Part shown: positions 1 to 5,587 of the stretch, one piece after another
Layout: every line of letters begins with the position of its first letter
Numbering within the stretch: position 1 is the first letter of the stretch
Position numbers and translations under genes: made by a program
NCBI GenBank assembly: GCA_016928525.1
Contig: JAFGKO010000040.1
Coordinates: 1 to 6,971, forward strand
Reading direction: 5' to 3'
Origin: Anaerolineales bacterium
GTDB lineage: Bacteria; Chloroflexota; Anaerolineae; Anaerolineales; Villigracilaceae
Length of the DNA: 6,971 bases
Notes under the pieces: generated by a model
Database searches by the model: none
Seen by the model: the letters and a program-made list of their open reading frames with translations, nothing else
What the model was told of the DNA's origin: nothing

Positions 1-18
1 CAATATTTCCCCTAACTC

Positions 19-27
19 TGATAAAAT
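19..27 (+). promoter_or_regulatory. Probable extended -10 promoter of the lipoprotein gene
   Basis: TGATAAAAT reads as the extended -10 pattern TGn followed by TAAAAT, one mismatch from TATAAT. It ends six bases before the ATG at 34, so transcription would start at or next to the start codon. No Shine-Dalgarno sequence is visible, which fits a leaderless mRNA. The -35 region would fall at or beyond the window edge and cannot be judged. Confidence 0.45.
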
Positions 28-33
28 CCGTCC

Positions 34-693
34 ATGTTTCGAATGCGCTCATTTTTCCTGTTCACGTTTCTTTTGGCTATGGCTTCCCTTGCCTGCCAGA
101 TTTCTCTGCCGCTTGCCTCGACGTCAACCCCAGCAGCACAATCGGGCGATACCTTGTTCTATGATGGTTTTTCCAACCCGGCTACCGGCTGGGAGCGTTT
201 CACTTCCGCCGAAGGGACGATGGATTACGATGGCAGCGGATATCGCTTTCTGGTCAATGCTTTGCAGGCCAATTTTTGGTCCACGCCGGGGAAGTCCTTC
301 AAGGATGTCCGCCTGGAAGTGGACGTGGCCAAGCTCAGCGGCCCAGACGAAAACCGCATCGGTTTGCTGTGTCGCTTCGTTGAGGGCAATTATTATTTTT
401 TCATGGTCAGCAGCGACGGCTACTACACCATAGGGAAATATATCGGCGGCAACGCCATCCAGCTTGGCCAGAGCGAGATGCAGTATAACGAATCAATCCA
501 TACTGGTCTGGCGGTCAATCACCTGCGCGCGGATTGTGTCGGTAACAGCTTGACGTTTTATGTCAACGGCAACCCAGTCGCGCAGACGCAGGATGCTGAT
601 TTCCCCGCAGGCGATGTCGGCCTGCTGGCAGGGACGTTCAGCCAGCCGGGCGTGGATGTGATCTTTGATAATTTTGTGGTTTTACAGCCTTAA
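34..693 (+). CDS. Lipoprotein with concanavalin A-like (DUF1080/LamG-type) domain
   Basis: This predicted 219-residue secreted lipoprotein starts with a basic MFRMR segment, then a hydrophobic stretch (residues 6-20) and the lipobox SLAC, with Cys21 as the lipidation site. A short Ser/Thr/Pro/Ala-rich linker follows (about 22-37). The rest is a single beta-rich domain opening with FYDGFSNPATGWE and closing with FDNFVVLQP. That pattern is typical of concanavalin A-like jelly-roll domains related to DUF1080/3-keto-disaccharide hydrolases and LamG. Such domains often bind or act on glycans, but no catalytic residue can be assigned, so the substrate is unknown. ATG at 34 gives a good signal peptide; Met4 (43) is a possible alternative. 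There is no ribosome binding site, but a -10-like element sits just upstream. The stop codon lies four bases before the left repeat of the next cassette. The family call is by fold pattern; a precise function is not supported. Confidence 0.8.
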   Translation: MFRMRSFFLFTFLLAMASLACQISLPLASTSTPAAQSGDTLFYDGFSNPATGWERFTSAEGTMDYDGSGYRFLVNALQANFWSTPGKSFKDVRLEVDVAKLSGPDENRIGLLCRFVEGNYYFFMVSSDGYYTIGKYIGGNAIQLGQSEMQYNESIHTGLAVNHLRADCVGNSLTFYVNGNPVAQTQDADFPAGDVGLLAGTFSQPGVDVIFDNFVVLQP

Positions 694-697
694 TCAA

Positions 698-719
698 ACC
701 ACAGATAGACACAGATAAA
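698..719 (+). repeat. Left inverted repeat of the GxxExxY cassette
   Basis: The repeat begins ACCACAGATAGACACAGA and contains two copies of CACAGAT (700-706 and 710-716) ten bases apart, about one helical turn. The same sequence in reverse complement, with two central changes, occurs at 1175-1196. The helical phasing of the two half-sites could suit protein binding. Confidence 0.75.
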
Positions 720-751
720 CGTTTTTAGTTTGATGAACAGGGAGGGGTAAA

Positions 752-1150
752 ATGCCTTCGCAAGATGTGAATGAGATAACTCAAAAAATCATTGGATGTG
801 CATTTGAAGTTAGCAATACACTTGGCATTGGATTTGTCGAAAAAGTTTATGAAAATGCTCTTGCGCATTTGATTCACAAGGCCGGTTTGAAAGTGGTACA
901 AAAGTATCCAATCAAAGTCACTTTTGATGGAATCATGGTTGGCGAATTTGTTGCTGATCTACTGGTAGAAGACAGAGTTTTGGTAGAGTTAAAGGCAGTT
1001 TCTATGTTGGTGAACGAGCATACAGCTCAAGCATTGAATTATCTTCGTGCAAGCGGCCTTGAAGTATGTTTGCTCATCAATTTTGGTAAACCCAAAATCG
1101 AAATCAAACGCCTGCTCCCTCATATTAATTGGAAAACAACGAAGCCATAA
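752..1150 (+). CDS. GxxExxY family protein, PD-(D/E)XK nuclease-like
   Basis: This 132-residue protein has the family signature at G27-x-x-E30-x-x-Y33, in the context GIGFVEKVYENAL. A second conserved block, GEFVADLLVEDRVLVELKA, supplies D69, E79 and K81 with D-x9-E-x-K spacing, the arrangement of a PD-(D/E)XK nuclease core (family TIGR04256 / PF13366 by recognition). The length is normal for the family, so the gene looks intact. Biochemical function is not established; nuclease activity is inferred from the fold motif. The start is set by a strong purine-rich GGGAGGGG (740-747) four bases before ATG 752. Base composition is AT-rich compared with mtaB, and inverted repeats flank the gene, suggesting acquisition as a unit. 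Family assignment is firm; mobility and function are not. Confidence 0.92.
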   Translation: MPSQDVNEITQKIIGCAFEVSNTLGIGFVEKVYENALAHLIHKAGLKVVQKYPIKVTFDGIMVGEFVADLLVEDRVLVELKAVSMLVNEHTAQALNYLRASGLEVCLLINFGKPKIEIKRLLPHINWKTTKP

Positions 1151-1153
1151 ATC

Positions 1154-1180
1154 CCAATTTATCAACCTATCCAATTTATC
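1154..1180 (+). repeat. Direct repeat CCAATTTATC downstream of the GxxExxY gene
   Basis: CCAATTTATC occurs at 1154-1163 and again at 1171-1180, 17 bases apart. The second copy runs into the right inverted repeat. It could be a remnant of repeated insertion or slippage, or chance in AT-rich DNA. Confidence 0.4.
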
Positions 1181-1196
1181 TGTGTTCATCTGTGGT
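1175..1196 (-). repeat. Right inverted repeat of the GxxExxY cassette
   Basis: This is the reverse complement of the 698-719 repeat with two central mismatches. It ends 11 bases before the mtaB start codon, so it occupies the place where an mtaB ribosome binding site or promoter would normally lie. Confidence 0.75.
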
Positions 1197-1207
1197 AGAA
1201 AAAAAGT

Positions 1208-2470
1208 ATGAAAGTTTATCTGGATACTATTGGTTGCAGACTCAACCAATCGGAAATAGAAACGATGGCGCGCCAGTTCCGCGCGGCCGGGCATGAAATC
1301 GTTGGCACGGCGGGCGAAGCGGATATGGCCGTGGTCAATACATGCACGGTTACCTCGCAGGCTGCGGCCGATTCGCGCGGCGCGATCCGGCGCATTGCCC
1401 GCGCGGGTGTGGGCGAGATCGTCGCTACCGGCTGTTGGGCCACCCTCCAACCGGAAAAAGCGGCTTCTTTACCCAATGTTCTGCGTGTAGTGAACAATGT
1501 GCACAAAGACGACCTTGTCCCTGAAACTTTAAACCTTCAACCTTTCGACCTCGAACCCATCGCCCGCCAGCCGCTGCCCGGATTGCGCCAGCGCACGCGC
1601 GCTTTCATCAAGGTCCAGGACGGCTGCGACAACCACTGCACCTTCTGCATCACCACCATTGCGCGCGGCGAGGGACGCTCCCGCCCGCTGGCGGATGTGA
1701 TCGCGGACATCCAGTCCGCGCTGGATGGCGGGACGAAGGAGATCGTGCTGACAGGTGTGCATCTCGGTTCGTGGGGTCAGGAGTGGAACTGCCATTTGCG
1801 CGACCTGGTCAGGGCTATTTTGGAGCACACCGACACGCCGCGCCTGCGCCTGTCTTCGCTGGAGCCCTGGGACCTGGACGCGGATTTCTTCTCACTGTGG
1901 GATGACGAGCGGTTGTGCCAGCACCTGCACCTGCCCTTGCAATCAGGATGCGCGTCCACGTTGCGGCGCATGGCGCGCAAGACCACCCCCGCCTCGTTCC
2001 GGGACCTGGTAACTGCTGCCCGTCAAATCATGCCGGAGGCGGCCATCACGACCGACGTCATCGCCGGATTCCCTGGCGAAACGGACGAGGAGTTTGGCGA
2101 GTCTCTCGCGTTCGTCCGCGAGATGGACTTTGCGGGTGGGCACGCCTTTACCTACTCGCCTCGGCCCGGGACCGCGGCAGCGCGCCTCGGGGGTCAGGTC
2201 AGGCACGAGGTGCGGAAAGAACGCAATGCCATTTTACGGGAATTATTCAAAGAGGGGGCAAAAGCTTATTGCCTGCGCTTCGTCGGGCAGGAAACATCCG
2301 TCCTGTGGGAATCGGTCACGCAGGTGGACGGCCGGGGCTGGCAGATGGAAGGCCTGACGGGAAACTATTTACGCGTGGGGGCGGTCGCGCCACAACCGCG
2401 CTGGAATCACCTGGATCGCGTGAAGCTTACCCGCCAGACGAAAGACGGTTTGGTCGGTGAAATTCTCTGA
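1208..2470 (+). CDS. mtaB: tRNA t6A37 methylthiotransferase (MtaB/MiaB family)
   Basis: This 420-residue radical-SAM enzyme is predicted to add a methylthio group to C2 of N6-threonylcarbamoyladenosine at tRNA position 37 (ms2t6A), a cytoplasmic anticodon-loop modification that supports decoding. The N-terminal methylthiotransferase domain holds three cysteines for the auxiliary [4Fe-4S] cluster: C10 (TIGCRLN), C46 (VNTCTVT) and C76 (ATGCWA). The radical-SAM core starts near residue 127, with C140-x3-C144-x2-C147 in DGCDNHCTFC. A TRAM-like RNA-binding region is likely from about residue 360 to the end. The length is normal. The early IGCRLNQSE and the overall pattern favour MtaB over MiaB or RimO, but the subfamily is judged by eye. 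The start is fixed by the conserved MKVYLDTIGC opening. No good Shine-Dalgarno precedes it, only a run of A, possibly because the preceding cassette displaced the native leader. It is GC-rich, unlike the cassette. Confidence 0.88.
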   Translation: MKVYLDTIGCRLNQSEIETMARQFRAAGHEIVGTAGEADMAVVNTCTVTSQAAADSRGAIRRIARAGVGEIVATGCWATLQPEKAASLPNVLRVVNNVHKDDLVPETLNLQPFDLEPIARQPLPGLRQRTRAFIKVQDGCDNHCTFCITTIARGEGRSRPLADVIADIQSALDGGTKEIVLTGVHLGSWGQEWNCHLRDLVRAILEHTDTPRLRLSSLEPWDLDADFFSLWDDERLCQHLHLPLQSGCASTLRRMARKTTPASFRDLVTAARQIMPEAAITTDVIAGFPGETDEEFGESLAFVREMDFAGGHAFTYSPRPGTAAARLGGQVRHEVRKERNAILRELFKEGAKAYCLRFVGQETSVLWESVTQVDGRGWQMEGLTGNYLRVGAVAPQPRWNHLDRVKLTRQTKDGLVGEIL

Positions 2471-2516
2471 CCAAAATTATTTTCTAAATCAGCTCTAACA
2501 TTCAAACTCGGCAGAA

Positions 2517-2570
2517 CGTCCCGCAGGTTTCTGAGCAGAAAATGGTTGCTCCGTTCAGACCAGCGGGACG
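2517..2570. repeat. 54-bp palindromic element between convergent genes
   Basis: A perfect 8-bp outer stem, CGTCCCGC (2517-2524) with GCGGGACG (2563-2570), encloses further pairing: GG 2526-2527 with CC 2560-2561, and TCTGA 2530-2534 with TCAGA 2555-2559. An alternative inner pair is GAGCA 2533-2537 with TGCTC 2547-2551. It lies between the mtaB stop and the stop of the convergent reductase gene, where a two-way terminator could act. There is no T-run on either side, so it is not a classical intrinsic terminator. A REP-like interspersed element is the main alternative. Confidence 0.6.
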
Positions 2571-2574
2571 GTTA

Positions 2575-3579
2575 TTACAGATTTTGATCAACTCTCAGTA
2601 GCGCATCAATTTCATTCATCTGTTCCTGCGTGAGCGGGCCGAACGCCATGGCCCGGGCGTTTTCTTCCGCCTGCCGGGCGTTCTTGAAACCGGGGATGGG
2701 GATGGTTCTGTCGCTACGTTCCCAGATCCAGGCCAATGCACCCTGTGCCAAGCTGCGCCCGTGGCTGGTCAGGATTTCGCGGACAGCATCCAGTTTTTGC
2801 AGGTGCTCCTGCGAGGGTTTTCCATCCTTGAACCAGATGTACCAGGGCACGTGCGAGCGCACATCGTCTTTGGCAAACTGGGTGTCCGCGTTGTATTTGC
2901 CGGTCAGCACACCCATGGCCAGCGGACTGCGGTTGAGCACGGCCAGGTTCTCTCGCTCGCACAGTTCCAACATGGCGTCATCGCAGCGGAAGAGATTCAA
3001 CTCATTCTGGACGGCAGTGCAGTGCGGGCCTTTCGCGAAGGCCTCGACGCTTTCCAGCACGTCCGTGCTCCAGGCATAGCCGCGGATTACCCCTTCTTCC
3101 ACCAGCGCCTCCAACGTCTCACGGACTGGCTCGGCCTCGTCCGCCGGATGGCCCCAAATGTGGAATTGGTACAAATCGACATAGTCTGTGCCCAACCGGC
3201 GCAGGCTGGCCTCGAGCGCCTGGCGGATGTATTCCGGGCGCGCGTCGGTGCCGACTAACATCTGACGTTCAGTATCGATCACGTTTCCAAACTTGGTTGC
3301 GATGATGACCTGGTCCCGCCGTCCCTTCAGCGCCTCGCCTAGGACCTCTTCGCTATGCCCGGTGCCGTAGGCGTCAGCCGTATCGAAGAAGTTCACACCC
3401 CAATCCATTGCGCAGTGAATAGCCCGGATGGACTCGTTGTCGTCCACCTCTCCCCAACCGATAGGTTTGCCTTCCGCATCGTAGAACGGACCGCCAATCG
3501 CCCAGCAGCCCAGTCCAAGTGCGCTGACCTGGAGACCGGATCGCCCCAAGGTTCTATAGAATGCTGTAGTTACCTTCAT
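2575..3579 (-). CDS. Aldo/keto reductase
   Basis: This 334-residue NADPH-dependent oxidoreductase of the aldo/keto reductase superfamily is a cytoplasmic TIM barrel that reduces carbonyls or oxidises alcohols. The catalytic tetrad is complete: D66 and Y71 in FFDTADAYG, K96 in IATKFG, and H140 in YQFHIWG. The N-terminal RTLGRSGLQVSALGLG and C-terminal IPIPGFKNARQAEENA (cofactor-binding region) are standard, and the length is normal. It resembles the bacterial YajO/Tas-like group, but the substrate cannot be named. The start at 3579 has a good AGGAG (3587-3591) seven bases upstream. It lies 37 bases after the ParB-like gene on the same strand and is likely the last gene of a unit that begins with the LacI regulator. 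LacI-type control would fit a sugar-derived substrate, but that is inference. Confidence 0.93.
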   Translation of the reverse strand: MKVTTAFYRTLGRSGLQVSALGLGCWAIGGPFYDAEGKPIGWGEVDDNESIRAIHCAMDWGVNFFDTADAYGTGHSEEVLGEALKGRRDQVIIATKFGNVIDTERQMLVGTDARPEYIRQALEASLRRLGTDYVDLYQFHIWGHPADEAEPVRETLEALVEEGVIRGYAWSTDVLESVEAFAKGPHCTAVQNELNLFRCDDAMLELCERENLAVLNRSPLAMGVLTGKYNADTQFAKDDVRSHVPWYIWFKDGKPSQEHLQKLDAVREILTSHGRSLAQGALAWIWERSDRTIPIPGFKNARQAEENARAMAFGPLTQEQMNEIDALLRVDQNL

Positions 3580-3616
3580 AAATCTTCTCCTGTTGGTATG
3601 ATGATTGCCTTATCTG

Positions 3617-4117
3617 CTATGCAGGGCATGTCCCTCCCAGACGACGCGTTGAGCAACAATTTACTGGTTGACAGAGTTTTACGGGTGTTGGCTGGGTGGA
3701 ATATTCCCAAATTTCTGCTTGGATGTAGGCCATCCCAACTGCGCGCGCAACAGAAGTGCGGTGATGGCCGTCTTCAACGAAATATTGCTCTCCAACCTTG
3801 TGTGCCCGAATGGGTGACCATGCCTCAGTGCTTAAACTGAGAAAGACATCGACCCAACGGTCACGCAAATGTTTATGGAGTGGACGAAACCTGTTATCGA
3901 AATCGCCTTCCCTGCCAATTGTACCGACGATCTTATCGACCGGGATTTCTTGCACCCCAACAAACTTTTTGTTGACGCTGGCACGCGATGCTTTGGAAAA
4001 GCTCTCCAGCCGAGTTTGCCTGCGGGAGAGTTTTGCCCAGGCCGCGCGGAAGCGCAGTGTATCAAATGCGTTTATCGCGGTATTACGATCTCTGGTAAGA
4101 GGGATCAGGGTAAACAT
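3617..4117 (-). CDS. ParB/sulfiredoxin-like domain protein
   Basis: This 166-residue protein has a ParB N-terminal-like fold. The visible core runs from VGVQEIPVDKIVGTIGR (53-69), through DFDNRF and LRDRW, to EDGHHRTSVAR (115-125). The last matches the GHHR/GERR nucleotide-binding motif of ParB, sulfiredoxin and related NTP-binding domains. The first 50 residues are basic with no recognised domain. There is no DNA-binding helix-turn-helix of the kind found in true ParB, so a role in chromosome partition is unlikely. Similar stand-alone proteins with a KIVGS/T-GR and DGHHR pattern are, as I recall, common in Chloroflexota and have no known function. The start at 4117 has AGAAAGGA (4126-4133) eight bases upstream. 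The tail after IWEY is short and not obviously conserved, with a Cys pair near the end; a C-terminal frameshift is possible but unproven. It is probably cotranscribed with the small ORF upstream and the reductase downstream. Confidence 0.72.
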   Translation of the reverse strand: MFTLIPLTRDRNTAINAFDTLRFRAAWAKLSRRQTRLESFSKASRASVNKKFVGVQEIPVDKIVGTIGREGDFDNRFRPLHKHLRDRWVDVFLSLSTEAWSPIRAHKVGEQYFVEDGHHRTSVARAVGMAYIQAEIWEYSTQPTPVKLCQPVNCCSTRRLGGTCPA

Positions 4118-4167
4118 GTAATGTATCCTTTCTTGTTACAGGCGGACAATTTTCCTGTGGCGTTCAC

Positions 4168-4347
4168 CTATGAACACTCGCAGTTTTTTTGTAACCGCAG
4201 GCGGAAAAAGAACCGCTTGTGAGTCTTTTGCTTGGGTTGGGGGGCAGGTTTGCTGATTTTTACTTCGTCAACCTGCGATCTGCATTTCTCCTGTTGGGCT
4301 TTCATGTCTCTTTCAGCTGTCAGGATCATAAATACGAGAGGGTTCAT
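4168..4347 (-). CDS. Small basic protein, hypothetical (59 aa)
   Basis: ATG at 4347 opens a 59-codon frame beginning MNPLVFMILTAERDMKAQQE and ending in TAG at 4168-4170. A strong AAGGAGA (4352-4358) lies four bases upstream, much better than chance. The product has a short hydrophobic N-terminus (PLVFMILTA), a charged middle that could be helical, a Pro/Lys-rich linker (KPAPQPKQK) and a basic aromatic end (KRFFFRLRLQK) followed by a C-E-C pair. The pattern suggests a small peripheral membrane or nucleic-acid-binding protein, but I recognise no family. It lies between lacI and the ParB-like gene on the same strand, 50 bases before the latter, and just downstream of a LacI-type operator. The opposite strand across this region carries no supportable gene. 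The call rests on ribosome binding site and placement. Confidence 0.55.
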   Translation of the reverse strand: MNPLVFMILTAERDMKAQQEKCRSQVDEVKISKPAPQPKQKTHKRFFFRLRLQKNCECS

Positions 4348-4358
4348 GGGGTCTCCTT

Positions 4359-4404
4359 ACGAATCTTTGCAACCGGTTGCATTTGAGCCTAAAAAAAGAT
4401 TCGT
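4359..4404 (-). promoter_or_regulatory. Inverted repeat enclosing the second operator
   Basis: ACGAATCTTT (4359-4368) and AAAGATTCGT (4395-4404) are perfect 10-base inverted arms around a 26-base loop that contains the operator palindrome. In the minus-strand transcript the stem starts at the lacI stop codon and ends directly against the Shine-Dalgarno of the small ORF. There is a run of seven T on the minus strand inside the structure, not after it, so it does not look like a standard terminator. It may tune read-through or translation of the small ORF. Confidence 0.45.
4368..4381. promoter_or_regulatory. LacI-type operator, downstream copy
   Basis: TGCAACCGGTTGCA is a perfect 14-bp palindrome with a central CpG, the form bound by LacI/GalR-family dimers. 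It matches the upstream copy at 5431-5446 exactly over these 14 bases. It lies between the lacI stop and the small ORF start. It could repress a local promoter, block read-through, or serve as an auxiliary site for DNA looping. No clear -10/-35 pair is visible next to it. Confidence 0.8.
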
Positions 4405-5414
4405 TATGCCGATTTACGCACGATCAGCTCTACCGGGATAGTTACATTCGTCACCATGCCAGTTTGTAAATATTGGATCAGGTTTTGGGCTAATATTTTG
4501 CCTGCCATCGGGATATTCTGGCGAATGGTGGTTAACGGCGGGTTACTGTACTCGGCAATCGATAAGTCATCATAGCTAGCAACGGCAATATCTTCCGGCA
4601 CGCGGTATCCCTGCTCGCGGATCACATCCATTGCAGAAATGGCCATCATATCGCTGTTGATAAAGACCGCATCCATGTCATGGGCTTGTTCCAACAGCTT
4701 GGCCATCGTCGCTGCGCCCGAAGTGTTCGAAAAATCTCCGTAGGCGATCAATCCAGAGTCGACGTTTCTCCCGGCTTCCTTAAGCGCTGCTTTATAACCT
4801 TGATAGCGGTGCTGTACCTCCAACTCTTCAGCGGGGCCACCCAGGAAGGCAATTCGTTTTCTACCGATCTGAACCAAGTGCGTTGTAGCCAGTTTTCCGC
4901 CATTGAAATTATCGCTGGTAACCGATGGATAGCTCTGATTGGGTTGTGGTACGCCCCATGCGATGAACGGCGCACCCATTTCCAGCAGAGTCTTAATGTG
5001 ATATTGCTTGCGCGAGGAGGTCATCAGGATGAAGCCGTCTACGCGGCCGGTATCGAGATACTGTCGCGCCCATTTCGTGTCATGCGGGTCTACATGGATG
5101 ACAAGCATATCGTAGCCATTTGCGTGCAGGCCGCTGGAAATGCCGCCCATGATCTCCAACCCAAACAAGTCTGCTACGGAGAATTCCTTGTGATAGGCGT
5201 GGGTAACGAAGGCTATGGTCCGGCTTTGCTTCAGGCTAAGTCGACGGGCCGGGGCATTGATTTGAAAATCGTGTTGCCGCGCGATGGAACGAATGCGTTC
5301 TTTTGTCTCTTGCCCGATGAGGGGACTGTCGTTTAACGCACGGGAGACAGTTGATTTCGATACGCCTGCCAGGCGGGCGATATCAGCGATGGTTTTAACC
5401 GGCTTTTTCAGCAT
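4404..5414 (-). CDS. LacI/GalR-family transcriptional regulator
   Basis: This 336-residue DNA-binding repressor has an N-terminal helix-turn-helix at residues 8-29 (TIADIARLAGVSKSTVSRAL), then a hinge helix in which L59 is the likely residue that intercalates at the operator CpG. A periplasmic-binding-protein-like effector domain fills the rest, including the family block SVTSDNFNGGKLATTHL and PEDIAVASYDD. The effector is probably a sugar or related small molecule; which one cannot be told. The start is taken at 5414 because AAGGA (5421-5425) lies six bases upstream and the helix-turn-helix follows at normal distance. An in-frame ATG at 5456 would place the operator inside the gene and is rejected. 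The promoter and an overlapping operator lie directly upstream, so autoregulation is likely. It is the first gene of the minus-strand cluster that includes the small ORF, the ParB-like gene and the reductase. Confidence 0.95.
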   Translation of the reverse strand: MLKKPVKTIADIARLAGVSKSTVSRALNDSPLIGQETKERIRSIARQHDFQINAPARRLSLKQSRTIAFVTHAYHKEFSVADLFGLEIMGGISSGLHANGYDMLVIHVDPHDTKWARQYLDTGRVDGFILMTSSRKQYHIKTLLEMGAPFIAWGVPQPNQSYPSVTSDNFNGGKLATTHLVQIGRKRIAFLGGPAEELEVQHRYQGYKAALKEAGRNVDSGLIAYGDFSNTSGAATMAKLLEQAHDMDAVFINSDMMAISAMDVIREQGYRVPEDIAVASYDDLSIAEYSNPPLTTIRQNIPMAGKILAQNLIQYLQTGMVTNVTIPVELIVRKSA

Positions 5415-5430
5415 CAATTTTCCTTGGTTT

Positions 5431-5446
5431 ATGCAACCGGTTGCAT
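5431..5446. promoter_or_regulatory. LacI-type operator at the lacI promoter
   Basis: ATGCAACCGGTTGCAT is a perfect 16-bp palindrome with central CpG. It overlaps the end of the lacI -10 hexamer by two bases and covers the expected transcription start, so a bound repressor would block initiation. It sits 16 bases upstream of the lacI start codon. The same 14-bp core recurs at 4368-4381. Confidence 0.88.
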
Positions 5447-5473
5447 TGTATAACATATAAAATCAGATGTCAA
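5445..5473 (-). promoter_or_regulatory. Sigma-70-type promoter of lacI
   Basis: On the minus strand, TTGACA (5473-5468) is a perfect -35 and TACAAT (5450-5445) is a -10 with one mismatch, separated by exactly 17 bases. Transcription would start near 5438 inside the operator, giving a leader of about 25 bases before the ATG at 5414. Confidence 0.82.
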
Positions 5474-5521
5474 GGGCAATTGTGCCGAAATGGGATGGTA
5501 TGGGCAGGTTGAAGGGCATTC

Positions 5522-5538
5522 TGAACGTCTAACGTTCA
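5522..5538. promoter_or_regulatory. Palindrome upstream of folD, candidate operator
   Basis: TGAACGTCTAACGTTCA has perfect 7-base arms around a 3-base centre. It lies about 50 bases upstream of the folD -10 and about 50 bases upstream of the lacI -35, so it could serve either divergent gene. It does not match the lacI-flanking operators. No cognate regulator is identified. Confidence 0.4.
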
Positions 5539-5587
5539 CACTGTCAATAAGGGACATTCGTCACTTTTGGAAGATTCGATGGGATTG

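Larger units (their letters stand above)
698..1196. mobile_element. Putative GxxExxY cassette bounded by inverted repeats
   Basis: A 499-bp segment has near-identical 22-bp ends in inverted orientation (698-719 and 1175-1196; 20 of 22 positions match, differing only at two central bases). It contains one gene. It is clearly AT-richer than its right neighbour: bases 781-840 contain 21 G/C out of 60, against 42 of 60 in bases 1681-1740 of mtaB. It fills almost exactly the gap between the lipoprotein stop (693) and the mtaB start (1208). No transposase and no convincing target-site duplication are visible, so it would have to be moved in trans or by homologous recombination. Its status as a mobile unit is inference. 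Confidence 0.45.

Noticed and set aside
691..1205. Target-site duplication around the GxxExxY cassette
   Set aside because: Flanking bases (AATCAA on the left, AGAAAA on the right) are not a convincing direct repeat.
989..1450. Minus-strand frame of 153 codons across the GxxExxY and mtaB genes
   Set aside because: It is antisense to two well-supported genes, crosses the right inverted repeat and has no recognisable domain.
1915..2460. Plus-strand frame of 181 codons inside mtaB
   Set aside because: It lies in an alternate frame of a GC-rich gene; mtaB itself has intact motifs throughout.
2517..2570. Intrinsic terminator for mtaB
   Set aside because: The stem is good, but no T-run follows on either strand, so it is listed as a palindromic element instead.
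4232..4441. Plus-strand frame of 69 codons between the ParB-like gene and lacI
   Set aside because: It has no ribosome site and runs through the operator and hairpin into lacI; the minus-strand small ORF is better supported.
4680..5336. Plus-strand frame of 218 codons opposite lacI
   Set aside because: It is antisense to a clear LacI-family gene, and the peptide shows no family resemblance.
5415..5456. Upstream ATG at 5456 as the start of lacI
   Set aside because: It would make the operator and -10 region coding and has no Shine-Dalgarno; ATG at 5414 has one at the right distance.
5522..5538. LexA/SOS box reading of the GAAC...GTTC palindrome
   Set aside because: The spacing is GAAC-N7-GTTC rather than the N4 of the Gram-positive-type LexA box, and folD is not an SOS gene.
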